Positions 9,484-17,242 of a stretch of 64,000 bases of DNA are shown here, one piece after another. The notes beneath the pieces are model-generated. The model was not told the DNA's origin, searched no databases, and saw nothing but the letters and a program-made list of their open reading frames with translations. Made by a program: the position numbers and the translations under genes. This DNA is from Streptomyces sp. G44 (GTDB lineage: Bacteria; Actinomycetota; Actinomycetes; Streptomycetales; Streptomycetaceae): assembly GCF_016905445.1 (NCBI RefSeq), contig NZ_JAFEXF010000002.1, forward strand, positions 114,903 to 178,902, read 5' to 3'. Positions within the stretch are counted from its first letter, which is position 1, and each line of letters starts with the position of its first letter.

Positions 9484-10254
9484 ATGGCCCGCCATGACAT
9501 GCGCAGTGTGGAAGGCCGATGGTCTGGCGCGCTGACCGTCGAGCCGGGGCGGCTGACTTTCGCCGGTGCCATCGGCTCGTCGCCCCTGCATGCCCATGCC
9601 TGTGTGCAGGTTCTGCGGGTCACGGCGGGCGAAGTAGTGCTGGCCGACGTGTACGGCGGCGAGGCGACGGCCCGCGGCGAAGCGGTCATCCCCGCAGGCG
9701 TCCGGCATGAGGTCCGGGCTTCGCCCGGCGCCAGGGGCGTGTCCACCTATGTGGAGCCGTCCGCAGCTGCCGGCCGCAGGCTTGCCGTTCGCCTGGCCGC
9801 GGCCGACTGTCCTCCCGATCGCGTGGCCGGCTGGCTGGCCTTCGCCGCGTTCGTCGAGCAAGGCAGCGCGCAGGCGCCTTTGCATCCCCGCCTTGCCCGG
9901 GCTCTGCGCCTGGGTGCGCAACGAGTGGGCGGGCCACCGGAGCTGACCGAGCTGGCCGCAGCGGTCGAAATCTCTCCGAGCAGGCTCGGGCACCTGTTCG
10001 CCGACCAGCTCCAACTGGCCTACCCGGCCTGGCGGCGATGGATGTGCCTCCGAAGAGCAGTCGAGGCCGTACGCGCCGGGGCCACACTGACCGACGCCGC
10101 CCATGAGGCCGGGTTCGCGGACAGCGCCCACTTGTCACGCACCTGCCGGGCGATGTTCGGTCTCACCCCCACCGAGGCGATGGGGGCGGTCGGCTGGCGT
10201 GACCGGGGCAGCGGATCTGTTCAAGCCATCGCCGGGGTCACGCACCGACTCTGA
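9484..10254 (+). CDS. AraC-family transcriptional regulator
   Basis: A 256-residue regulator with an N-terminal cupin-like sensing domain (about 1-110) and a C-terminal double HTH of the AraC/XylS type (about 150-240). The second helix pair reads DAAHEAGFADSAHLSRTCRAM and runs on to FGLTPTEAM, a good match to the family signature. The GGAGGACCTG just before the ATG is the ribosome-binding site. The MMPL exporter starts only 4 bases after its stop, so it probably controls that exporter. Confidence 0.9.
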   Translation: MARHDMRSVEGRWSGALTVEPGRLTFAGAIGSSPLHAHACVQVLRVTAGEVVLADVYGGEATARGEAVIPAGVRHEVRASPGARGVSTYVEPSAAAGRRLAVRLAAADCPPDRVAGWLAFAAFVEQGSAQAPLHPRLARALRLGAQRVGGPPELTELAAAVEISPSRLGHLFADQLQLAYPAWRRWMCLRRAVEAVRAGATLTDAAHEAGFADSAHLSRTCRAMFGLTPTEAMGAVGWRDRGSGSVQAIAGVTHRL

Positions 10255-10258
10255 GGGC

Positions 10259-12544
10259 ATGTCCAACCACAAGACCCCGACGCCCCCACCTTCCACCGCC
10301 CGTACGCAGCCACCTCCGGCAGCTCGCCGAGCGACTACGCCCGCATCCGACGGTGCGCTGGCCCGGTGGGGCCGCTTCGCCGCCCGCCGCCGGGCAGCCG
10401 TCCTGTTGTTGGCGTTGGTGGCAACGGTTCTGGCGGGCGTGCTCGGTGCCGGTGCCGGTGACCGGATGGGCTCCGGCGGGCTGATCGACCCTGACGCGCC
10501 ATCGGCACAGGCTCAGCGGATCCTCGCGAGCCGGTTCGAAGCAGGCGATCCGCAGCTGGTCCTGCTGGCGGAGGCTCCCGGCTCGGTCGACGAGCCGGGA
10601 GCAGTCGCTGCGGGCACCGCACTGACCGACCGGGTCCGTGGCATCACGGGCGTACGGGGCGTGGATTCGTACTGGTCTCCGGGCCGTCCCGAGTCGTTGG
10701 GATCTGAGGACGGCCGGATCGGTCTGCTCCTGCTGCGCCTGGACGGTGACGAGGACGCCGCCGAGGCCGTGGCCGACCGCGTGGTCGACCAGGCCGGCGG
10801 GAAGCGGGACGGTCTGACCGTGCGGGTCACCGGGGCGGCGCAGCTGGACCGGGAGGTCGACGCGCAGGCCGAGAAGGACCTCACTCGTGCCGAACTGCTC
10901 ACCGCACCGCTGACCCTGCTGATCCTTGTGCTGGTCTTCGGCTCGGCGGTCGCCGCGGGGCTGCCGCTACTGGCCGGCATCGTGTCGATCGTCGGAACCC
11001 TCGCCGTCCTGCGGGCCGTCACCGCGGTGACCGATGTGTCGGTGTTCTCCCTCAACCTCACCACCGCTCTCGGACTCGGCCTGGCGATCGACTACAGCCT
11101 TTTTCTGATCACCCGTTACCGCGAAGAACTGCGCGCCCGGCGGACGGTGGAGGACGCGATCGCGGTGGCGATGCACACCGCGGGCCGCACTGTGCTGTTC
11201 TCCGCCGTCACCGTCGCGCTGGCGCTGTCCGCACTGCTGGTGTTCCCGGGTTACTTCCTGCGGTCGTTCGCCTACGCGGGTATCGCCGTGGCGCTGCTGA
11301 CCGCTGTCGTGGCGCTGGTCGTTCTGCCGGCGCTGCTGGCCGTCACGGGACATCGCATCAACGCGTTCGACCTGCGCGGTCTGCTCCGCGTGCCCCGCAC
11401 GAACCCAGCCCCGGACGCAGCCCAGGAGGGGCTGTGGCATCGGCTCGCGACGGCGGTCATGCGCCGTCCGATCCTCTTCACGCTCGGGACCGTGGCGCTG
11501 CTCACGGGGCTGGCGACGCCGTTCGCCGGCGTCGAGTTCGGCATCAACGACCACCGCACGCTTCCCCAGGCGTCCGCCGGCTATCAGGCGTCGGAGCAGC
11601 TGCGGAACCGGTTCGACTCACGGGAGACCACCGCCACGCCGATCGTCCTCGACGGCCGCGTGAACGACGCCGCGCTCAGCGATTACGCCGCCACCGTCTC
11701 CCGACTCCCGCACGTCACCCGTGTGGACACCGCTCTCGGCAGCTACGCCAGGGGCAAGCTCGTCGCCCCGGCGACAGACGCCTCGGCACGATTCCGTGCC
11801 GAGGACGGTTCCGCGTGGCTGTCGACCGTCAGCGACGTGGAGCCGATCTCGGCCGACGGCACCGCCCTGGTTGAGCGCGTCCGCGACCTCGACTCACCCG
11901 CCCCAGTCCTGGTCGGGGGCGACTCTGCCACGCTGGTCGACACCCGTGACGCCATCGGGGAACGGCTGCCGTGGGCGGCGCTGATCGTCATCGCGGCGAC
12001 CGCGCTACTGCTGTTCGCCCTCACCGGTTCGGTACTGATTCCCCTCCAGGCGATCGCGCTGTCCGTGCTCAGCCTGACGGCGACCTTCGGCGCCATGGTG
12101 TACGTCTTCCAGGACGGGCACCTGCGCGGCCTGGTCGGCGACTTCACACCGACCGGATGGGTCGACGTGACAGCGCCGGTGCTGATGTTCTGTGTCGCCT
12201 ACGGCCTCGCCATGGACTATCAGGTGTTCCTCCTCTCCCGTATCAAGGAGGAGTACGACCGCAGCGGCGACAACACCCAAGCGGTGGCCCTCGGACTGGA
12301 GCGCACCGGCCGCCTCGTCACCGCAGCCGCCGTACTCATCGCCGTGGTGCTCGGTGCCCTGGCCATTTCCGGAATCACCTACCTGAAATTGCTCGGCGTC
12401 GGGCTGACGCTTGCCGTCCTGGTGGACGCGTTCATCGTCCGCGCCCTGCTCATGCCCGCCCTGATGCGGCTGTTCGGAGACGCCAACTGGTGGGCACCGG
12501 GCTGGCTGCGCCGCATCCACGGCCGGCTGGGCCTGCGCCACTGA
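10259..12544 (+). CDS. MMPL-family RND transporter
   Basis: A 761-residue MMPL/RND exporter with the expected two halves, each with one leading membrane helix, a periplasmic-type domain and five further helices. The transport-site motif ALGLGLAIDYSLFLITRY lies in the first half and YGLAMDYQVFLLSRIKEEY in the second. MMPL proteins export lipids, siderophores or drugs using the proton gradient. The ATG at 10259 is 4 bases after the regulator stop. An in-frame upstream extension lies wholly inside the regulator gene and was rejected. Confidence 0.93.
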   Translation: MSNHKTPTPPPSTARTQPPPAARRATTPASDGALARWGRFAARRRAAVLLLALVATVLAGVLGAGAGDRMGSGGLIDPDAPSAQAQRILASRFEAGDPQLVLLAEAPGSVDEPGAVAAGTALTDRVRGITGVRGVDSYWSPGRPESLGSEDGRIGLLLLRLDGDEDAAEAVADRVVDQAGGKRDGLTVRVTGAAQLDREVDAQAEKDLTRAELLTAPLTLLILVLVFGSAVAAGLPLLAGIVSIVGTLAVLRAVTAVTDVSVFSLNLTTALGLGLAIDYSLFLITRYREELRARRTVEDAIAVAMHTAGRTVLFSAVTVALALSALLVFPGYFLRSFAYAGIAVALLTAVVALVVLPALLAVTGHRINAFDLRGLLRVPRTNPAPDAAQEGLWHRLATAVMRRPILFTLGTVALLTGLATPFAGVEFGINDHRTLPQASAGYQASEQLRNRFDSRETTATPIVLDGRVNDAALSDYAATVSRLPHVTRVDTALGSYARGKLVAPATDASARFRAEDGSAWLSTVSDVEPISADGTALVERVRDLDSPAPVLVGGDSATLVDTRDAIGERLPWAALIVIAATALLLFALTGSVLIPLQAIALSVLSLTATFGAMVYVFQDGHLRGLVGDFTPTGWVDVTAPVLMFCVAYGLAMDYQVFLLSRIKEEYDRSGDNTQAVALGLERTGRLVTAAAVLIAVVLGALAISGITYLKLLGVGLTLAVLVDAFIVRALLMPALMRLFGDANWWAPGWLRRIHGRLGLRH

Positions 12545-12572
12545 ACCGCAGCCCGTCGTGCCGATGGCCGCT

Positions 12573-12609
12573 CGTTGGTGTCCGGACCGGGCGGGTCCGG
12601 ACACCAACG
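12573..12609 (+). terminator. Strong hairpin terminator after the MMPL gene
   Basis: A perfect 16-bp stem (CGTTGGTGTCCGGACC / GGTCCGGACACCAACG) with a 5-base loop, 28 bases after the MMPL stop. This is one of the strongest hairpins in the window. Confidence 0.85.
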
Positions 12610-12625
12610 CGATCACTATCGCTGC

Positions 12626-13006
12626 TCAGCGCAGCCGGAGGGCGGTCACGGACCCCTGCCGAAGGATGGCCCCGGTCGTTTCCACCGAGATCCCTGGAAT
12701 CCGCGTGCTCCGAAGGCGGGCGAGTAGAGTGTGGGCTTCATCACGTCCTTGGGTGGATATAGCGACACGATGCGCCGTGCTCCTCGACATCGACCGTGTC
12801 GCCGGCCCACTCGTAAAGCGACACGACCTGCGGGGGACACGACCTCTGCAGAGACAACCCAGGCCGCAGCCCACGTCCAGGGCGACGGCTGGACCGGCGG
12901 GGCGGAGGGCGCTATCCAGGACGGCGCGTTCGGAGCCGGTCAGGGCCCGGAACCTCTCGCCGCGGGCGTAGTGGTCGTGCCATTCAGCCTGTTGTGTGTA
13001 TCCCAC
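12626..13006 (-). pseudogene. Truncated SAM-dependent methyltransferase
   Basis: Residues 1-50 match class I methyltransferases: WHDHYARGERFRALT, then motif I ALDVGCGLG. Directly after motif I the sequence loses similarity and becomes Arg/Ser-rich, and no other frame restores the rest of the Rossmann fold. The GTG start at 13006 has a good AAGGAG eight bases upstream, so the start was once functional. It is read as the 5' end of a methyltransferase gene fused by deletion to unrelated DNA. Confidence 0.6.
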
Positions 13007-13039
13007 CGAGGCTGCTCCTTGCGGTCGAGGGGTTGGTGG

Positions 13040-13306
13040 TCAGAAGGAGTGAGTGTTCTGGAGGCGTCGCAGGGTTCGTCGGCCGCGCTCGACGACCTCG
13101 GGGTCGTCGAGGGTGAAGCCGAAGTCGATACACGCCGCCCGCCCGACGGCGGGCGCGGCCGGCACCACGGAGCTGCCGGCCACGCTGGTGCCCTCCCCGA
13201 GCAGGTAGAGGCGAAAGGGCCGATACCGCCACAGGTTGGCGTCCTGCTCGATGGCAACTGGCGTGTGCTCACCGGAGGATTGCGGCTGATCACACGAGGA
13301 CGTCAT
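13040..13306 (-). pseudogene. MFS transporter N-terminal fragment, fused
   Basis: An 88-residue frame whose ATG overlaps the ABC-transporter stop (ATGA). Residues about 24-47 (LWRYRPFRLYLLGEGTSVAG) look like the first cytoplasmic stretch and helix of an MFS permease. After that the sequence jumps to a soluble C-terminal-looking segment (FGFTLDDPEVVERGRRTL). The rest of the permease is missing. It is probably the remains of a third gene of the ABC/methyltransferase operon after an internal deletion. Confidence 0.5.
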
Positions 13307-15330
13307 GTGCCACCCCCGGCGTCGACGTCGTCTGGCACCTCAGGTGCGGTGCTGAGGTAGCCCGCGGCCTGGAGGGCGAACATCGAGGCGTACTCTCCGC
13401 CCAGCTTCATGAGTTCGCGGTGCGTACCGGATTCGATGATCCGACCCTGGTCGAAGACGTAGATCATGTGGCAGCCGACGACGGACGCCAGACGGTGGGA
13501 GATCAGCACGGTGATGCGGTCGGCGCGGTGCTCGCCCCGCAGCACGGCCTGGTACACCGCGTGCTCGGCCTTGGGGTCCATGCTGGCCGTCGGCTCGTCC
13601 AACAGCAGTACGGGGGCCTGTTTGTACAGGCCGCGGCCGACCGCGACTTTCGCCCACCGGCCGGCCGACAGCTCCTGTCCGTCGCGGAACCGCTTCGACA
13701 GCACCGCCCGCCAGGTGCCCGGTAGCGCAGCGATGACGGGTTCGGCGCCCGAGGCCCGTGCGGCGGCCAGAGCCCGTGTCGGGTCCGCCTCGGTCAGCGT
13801 TCCCCGGGAGACGGTGATGTTCGCCAGCGCCGGGAAGGGGAAGTGGACCGGATCCTGCAGCACCGTCGCGACCCGAGACTGCACGGACTCGCTGTCCATG
13901 TCCATCAGGTCGACGCCGTCCCAGGAGATGGACCCCTTGCTGGGGTCGTGCAGCCCCGCGATCAGGCGAGAGGCGGTGCTCTTGCCGGAGCCGTTGACGC
14001 CGACGAAGGCGACCGTGGTCCCGGTCCGCAAGGTCATCGACACCCCGTCCAACGCGGGGGTGTCCGCGCCCGGGTAGGTGTAGGAGACGTCGCGGAGCTG
14101 GATCTCTTTGACGACGGCCGGTGCGATCACGCCGCCGCGCCGGGGCAGTAGCTTGCGGCACTTGTCCTGGAAGCGCAGCAGGTCGTCGACCCACATGGCG
14201 TGTTCATAGACGAGGTGGGCGACCTGGACGGCCTCAGTCATCGAGGAGCGGCTGTTCTGGATGGCCAGCGCCGCGCCCGCGCCGGCGGCGAGCGGTAGCC
14301 ACTCGTTGAGCAGCATGGCGCACAGAGCGAGGTAGGTGATGCCGGTGCCGATCCCGCCCGCTGCCCGCCCGGCCAGGGACAGCCGGGCGGAGCTGAGACC
14401 GAGACGGGTGTCCTCGTTCGCGATGCGCTCGGACAGCCGGTAGTGCTCGGCCAGCAGCGCGCGCTGCGCGGTGTCGGAGCGCAGCTCTGCGGCTGAATCC
14501 CGGTCCAGCAGCAGCCAGGAGAAGACGTTCACCCGGCGCTGCAGCGCGTTCCACCGCTTGAAGCTGTGGAATCGGGCGCGGGCCGCGGAGATCGCGGCGG
14601 CCCCGACCGGCACCACGGACAGCGGCAGCAGCGCGATCAACAGAGGGTGGAGGACGGTGATGACGCCGGCCGTACCGATCAGGCCCAGGAGGGAAGAGGC
14701 CAGGGTGATGATCTGGCCGACGATCTGCCGGGCGTAGAACAGGCCCCGGTCGCGGGCCCGGTACGCCTCGTCGTGCCAATCGGCGTTGTCCACCACCTCC
14801 AGCCGGACATGTGCGGTCAGCTCCAGGAACTCCCGCTCCAGAGCGGTACGGATCTTCGGTGTCAGACGGGCCTGGGCCACCGAGACCCCGTACTCCAACA
14901 TCGCCCGCACCGACAGCACCGTCACCACGACCACGAGCTGTGGAGCGGCGGCCCGGATCCGATCCGGGGTGGGGCCCTCGCCCACGACATGCTGGACCAC
15001 CCCCACGGTCGCCATCAGGCCGAAGGCGAGCATGGCCGCCGAGCCTAGCTGCATGAGGACCAGCCGCACGGTCGCCCAACGGTCGGTCGACCAGGCCAGA
15101 CGACCGATTTGGCGCACGATCCGCGGCAGTCGGCCCAGGATCTGCCTGACGCTGGCACTGGCCGCCGCACCGTCGTACACCGACCAGTACGCCTCTTTGA
15201 GGTCATCGGTGATGTCGCCGTCGATGTCTGTTTCGAGGGAGGAAGGCGGCAGGTCGAGGACGTGCTCGCGGGGATGCGGCACTCCGCTCGGCGCGTCGTC
15301 GTCGGGGCTCGGGCTGAGTGCATCACTCAT
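13303..15330 (-). CDS. ABC transporter, fused membrane and ATPase domains
   Basis: A 675-residue half-transporter: an N-terminal hydrophilic region of about 60 residues, a six-helix ABC transmembrane domain (about 75-385), then an ATPase domain. Walker A is GVNGSGKST, Walker B is VLLLDEPTAS and the H-loop is VLISHRL. The signature is LSAGRW rather than LSGGQ, a variant seen in some peptide-type exporters. ATG at 15330 overlaps the upstream methyltransferase stop (ATGA); the longer frame to 15387 was rejected for that reason. Coupling to a methyltransferase suggests export of a modified product, possibly a peptide. Confidence 0.9.
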   Translation of the reverse strand: MSDALSPSPDDDAPSGVPHPREHVLDLPPSSLETDIDGDITDDLKEAYWSVYDGAAASASVRQILGRLPRIVRQIGRLAWSTDRWATVRLVLMQLGSAAMLAFGLMATVGVVQHVVGEGPTPDRIRAAAPQLVVVVTVLSVRAMLEYGVSVAQARLTPKIRTALEREFLELTAHVRLEVVDNADWHDEAYRARDRGLFYARQIVGQIITLASSLLGLIGTAGVITVLHPLLIALLPLSVVPVGAAAISAARARFHSFKRWNALQRRVNVFSWLLLDRDSAAELRSDTAQRALLAEHYRLSERIANEDTRLGLSSARLSLAGRAAGGIGTGITYLALCAMLLNEWLPLAAGAGAALAIQNSRSSMTEAVQVAHLVYEHAMWVDDLLRFQDKCRKLLPRRGGVIAPAVVKEIQLRDVSYTYPGADTPALDGVSMTLRTGTTVAFVGVNGSGKSTASRLIAGLHDPSKGSISWDGVDLMDMDSESVQSRVATVLQDPVHFPFPALANITVSRGTLTEADPTRALAAARASGAEPVIAALPGTWRAVLSKRFRDGQELSAGRWAKVAVGRGLYKQAPVLLLDEPTASMDPKAEHAVYQAVLRGEHRADRITVLISHRLASVVGCHMIYVFDQGRIIESGTHRELMKLGGEYASMFALQAAGYLSTAPEVPDDVDAGGGT

Positions 15331-16607
15331 GCGCGCTCCCCGGCCGGTGACGGGACCGCCGCCTGCGCGTGGTGCGGCAAGGCCCACTCGACGGCGGCGC
15401 GGCCGGTGCCGGAGGTGACGTACTGGGTGCCGTCAGCGGCGATGTCCAGGCGGTACGAGGTCGGCCTGCCCGCAGTCACCCAGCGGGCGTGCACCTCCTC
15501 GACCTGGTCCCAGATGGGCCGCGCGCCCACGGACTCGGTCATCCAGCCGCCTCCGACGGTGGGACGGACGACGACCCATGAGTCCTCGTCGGGGGCGATG
15601 AGGGTCAGGTGTTCGGCCTGAAAGTCGCGCGCCAGCCCAGGGACAAGATGGTCCAGGGCGAGCCACAGGCCGTACGCACTCTCGTCCGGTGGCGCCAACG
15701 TGGTACTACGACGCGTACCTGGCTCGGCGGCGATCCGCTCGCGGTGGGCGAGCACGCTCACCCAGTCCAGCCCCTGAGCTGGGCGATGACCGCTTCGCAC
15801 CCCCCGCAGTGTGGCCTCCACGCGCCCGCCTTCGGTCTTCTCCACCAGAGCACGCCCCGGCCAACTGGGCGACCGAGTCGTGAGCGTAGTCAACAAGCGG
15901 CCTCCAGGGGCCAGTTGTTCCAGCCAGGGCAGAGGGAGGGCTTCCACCGCGAAGCCGGACAGCATCCTCTTGAACGGCCCGAGATTCGGTGCTCCGACGT
16001 AGCCGTCACCAGTGACGCCATGAGGTCGAAGGCCGAGCAGGCAGAGGCGTTCCAGGACCGCTTCGACTAGATACGGATCGCGGTCCACCAGTGTCACGCG
16101 CTCCGGGCCGCAGATCAGGCAGGCCAGCATCCCGGTTACCCCGGTGCCGCTACCCAGGTCGAGGAAGGATTGGCCGCGCTGTGGTCGAAGTTCGGTGAGG
16201 AAGGCAGCGGTCATGCTCATCACGCTGGACATGGAGGTCATCCGCCCGCCGGTCACCACGCCGCGCCGCTGCCGGTCCAGGCGCTCACCGTTGTGCTGGA
16301 TGCGGACGCTGTCGCCGCTGTACAGCACTCTGAGCCACTCGTCGCGATCCTCGGGATGCGCGCCGTCGAGGAGCTTCCACACGCCCGGTTCGACGCCGTC
16401 CGGCACCTGGCGGACGTAGGCCCGGGGGATCAGCACGTCCAGGCGCAGAGCGAGCAGCGCCTCACGCACGGCCGGGTCCAGCGGCTGGGCGGCTTCCAGC
16501 CGGGCAACCATCTCCTGCCTGGCGACGGCGGCTTGGGGAGGCTCCTGGGGCAGGGGAGGGGGAGGAGGCGTCGCGGCGTGGGGAGCGGTGGGAGTGGGCT
16601 GGGTCAT
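15327..16607 (-). CDS. Protein-isoaspartate methyltransferase-like SAM enzyme
   Basis: A 426-residue class I methyltransferase with motif I LDLGSGTGVTG (near 155) and an acidic motif II (VTLVDRDP). It resembles the PCMT-like enzymes found with peptide-maturation systems in Streptomyces, being longer than housekeeping PCMT and having an extra C-terminal domain of about 150 residues. The N-terminus is Pro/Ala-rich and low complexity. It is coupled to the downstream ABC exporter. No precursor peptide gene could be recognised nearby, so a RiPP role is only a possibility. Confidence 0.75.
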   Translation of the reverse strand: MTQPTPTAPHAATPPPPPLPQEPPQAAVARQEMVARLEAAQPLDPAVREALLALRLDVLIPRAYVRQVPDGVEPGVWKLLDGAHPEDRDEWLRVLYSGDSVRIQHNGERLDRQRRGVVTGGRMTSMSSVMSMTAAFLTELRPQRGQSFLDLGSGTGVTGMLACLICGPERVTLVDRDPYLVEAVLERLCLLGLRPHGVTGDGYVGAPNLGPFKRMLSGFAVEALPLPWLEQLAPGGRLLTTLTTRSPSWPGRALVEKTEGGRVEATLRGVRSGHRPAQGLDWVSVLAHRERIAAEPGTRRSTTLAPPDESAYGLWLALDHLVPGLARDFQAEHLTLIAPDEDSWVVVRPTVGGGWMTESVGARPIWDQVEEVHARWVTAGRPTSYRLDIAADGTQYVTSGTGRAAVEWALPHHAQAAVPSPAGERA

Positions 16608-16668
16608 GCGAGCCTCCAGGGAGCGGGTCAGTTCAGCGGGGCGAGTGACTGGCGAAGATGTGGGTCGT

Positions 16669-17160
16669 TCAGGACTCCTTCGGCGTTGTCAGCGCGGTAT
16701 GGCGGGACGGCGGGCGTGCGTCGGGCCAGCCGAGTTCGGTGTACGGGCTGCCTGCGGCGATGCCTTCGAGGGCGGCTTTGGCGTACGGAACGATCGGCTC
16801 GGGCAGCGCGGACCTCGGCCACCAGGCCCACTTGTGGCACTTGTCCGGCTCCATCAGCTGCGGCTCGCCCTGCCAGTGCCGCACGCGCAGGACCAGCTCG
16901 AGAAGTGGTCGGGGATTGTCCGGATCCAGAAGGTGGACGCTATGCACCAGGTCGAGGTGCTCGGGCTCGAGGCGGAGGCCAAGCTCCTCTCGCGCCTCGC
17001 GGATGGCGCACTGCTTGATCGACTCGTGCTCGCAACATCCGGCAGGGAAGTGCCAGGTGTCAGGGGCGAATTCGGCGTTGGAGCCTCGTAGGCCGAGCAG
17101 GATCTCGTCGTCGCGCTCGAAGAGCAGGTGGACGCCGATCAAGTTCAGGGTGGTTGCCAT
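16669..17160 (-). CDS. Nudix hydrolase
   Basis: A 163-residue single-domain Nudix protein. The Nudix box reads GCCEHESIKQCAIREAREEL: the metal-binding REAREEL core is intact, but the leading G-to-E spacing is one residue short. The AAAGGAGAACTG upstream fixes the ATG at 17160. Nudix enzymes cleave nucleoside diphosphates linked to another moiety. It is the first of three consecutive Nudix genes. Confidence 0.88.
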   Translation of the reverse strand: MATTLNLIGVHLLFERDDEILLGLRGSNAEFAPDTWHFPAGCCEHESIKQCAIREAREELGLRLEPEHLDLVHSVHLLDPDNPRPLLELVLRVRHWQGEPQLMEPDKCHKWAWWPRSALPEPIVPYAKAALEGIAAGSPYTELGWPDARPPSRHTALTTPKES

Positions 17161-17242
17161 CAGTTCTCCTTTACGAGGTGGGATCGGGAGGCTGTAGTCG
17201 GGTCGGCCGGGACGCACCACGCGCGGTTAGTGGCCGACTCGT

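Noticed and set aside
10103..10258. N-terminal extension of the MMPL protein
   Set aside because: It lies inside the AraC-family gene in another frame; the ATG at 10259 is correctly placed 4 bases after that gene's stop.
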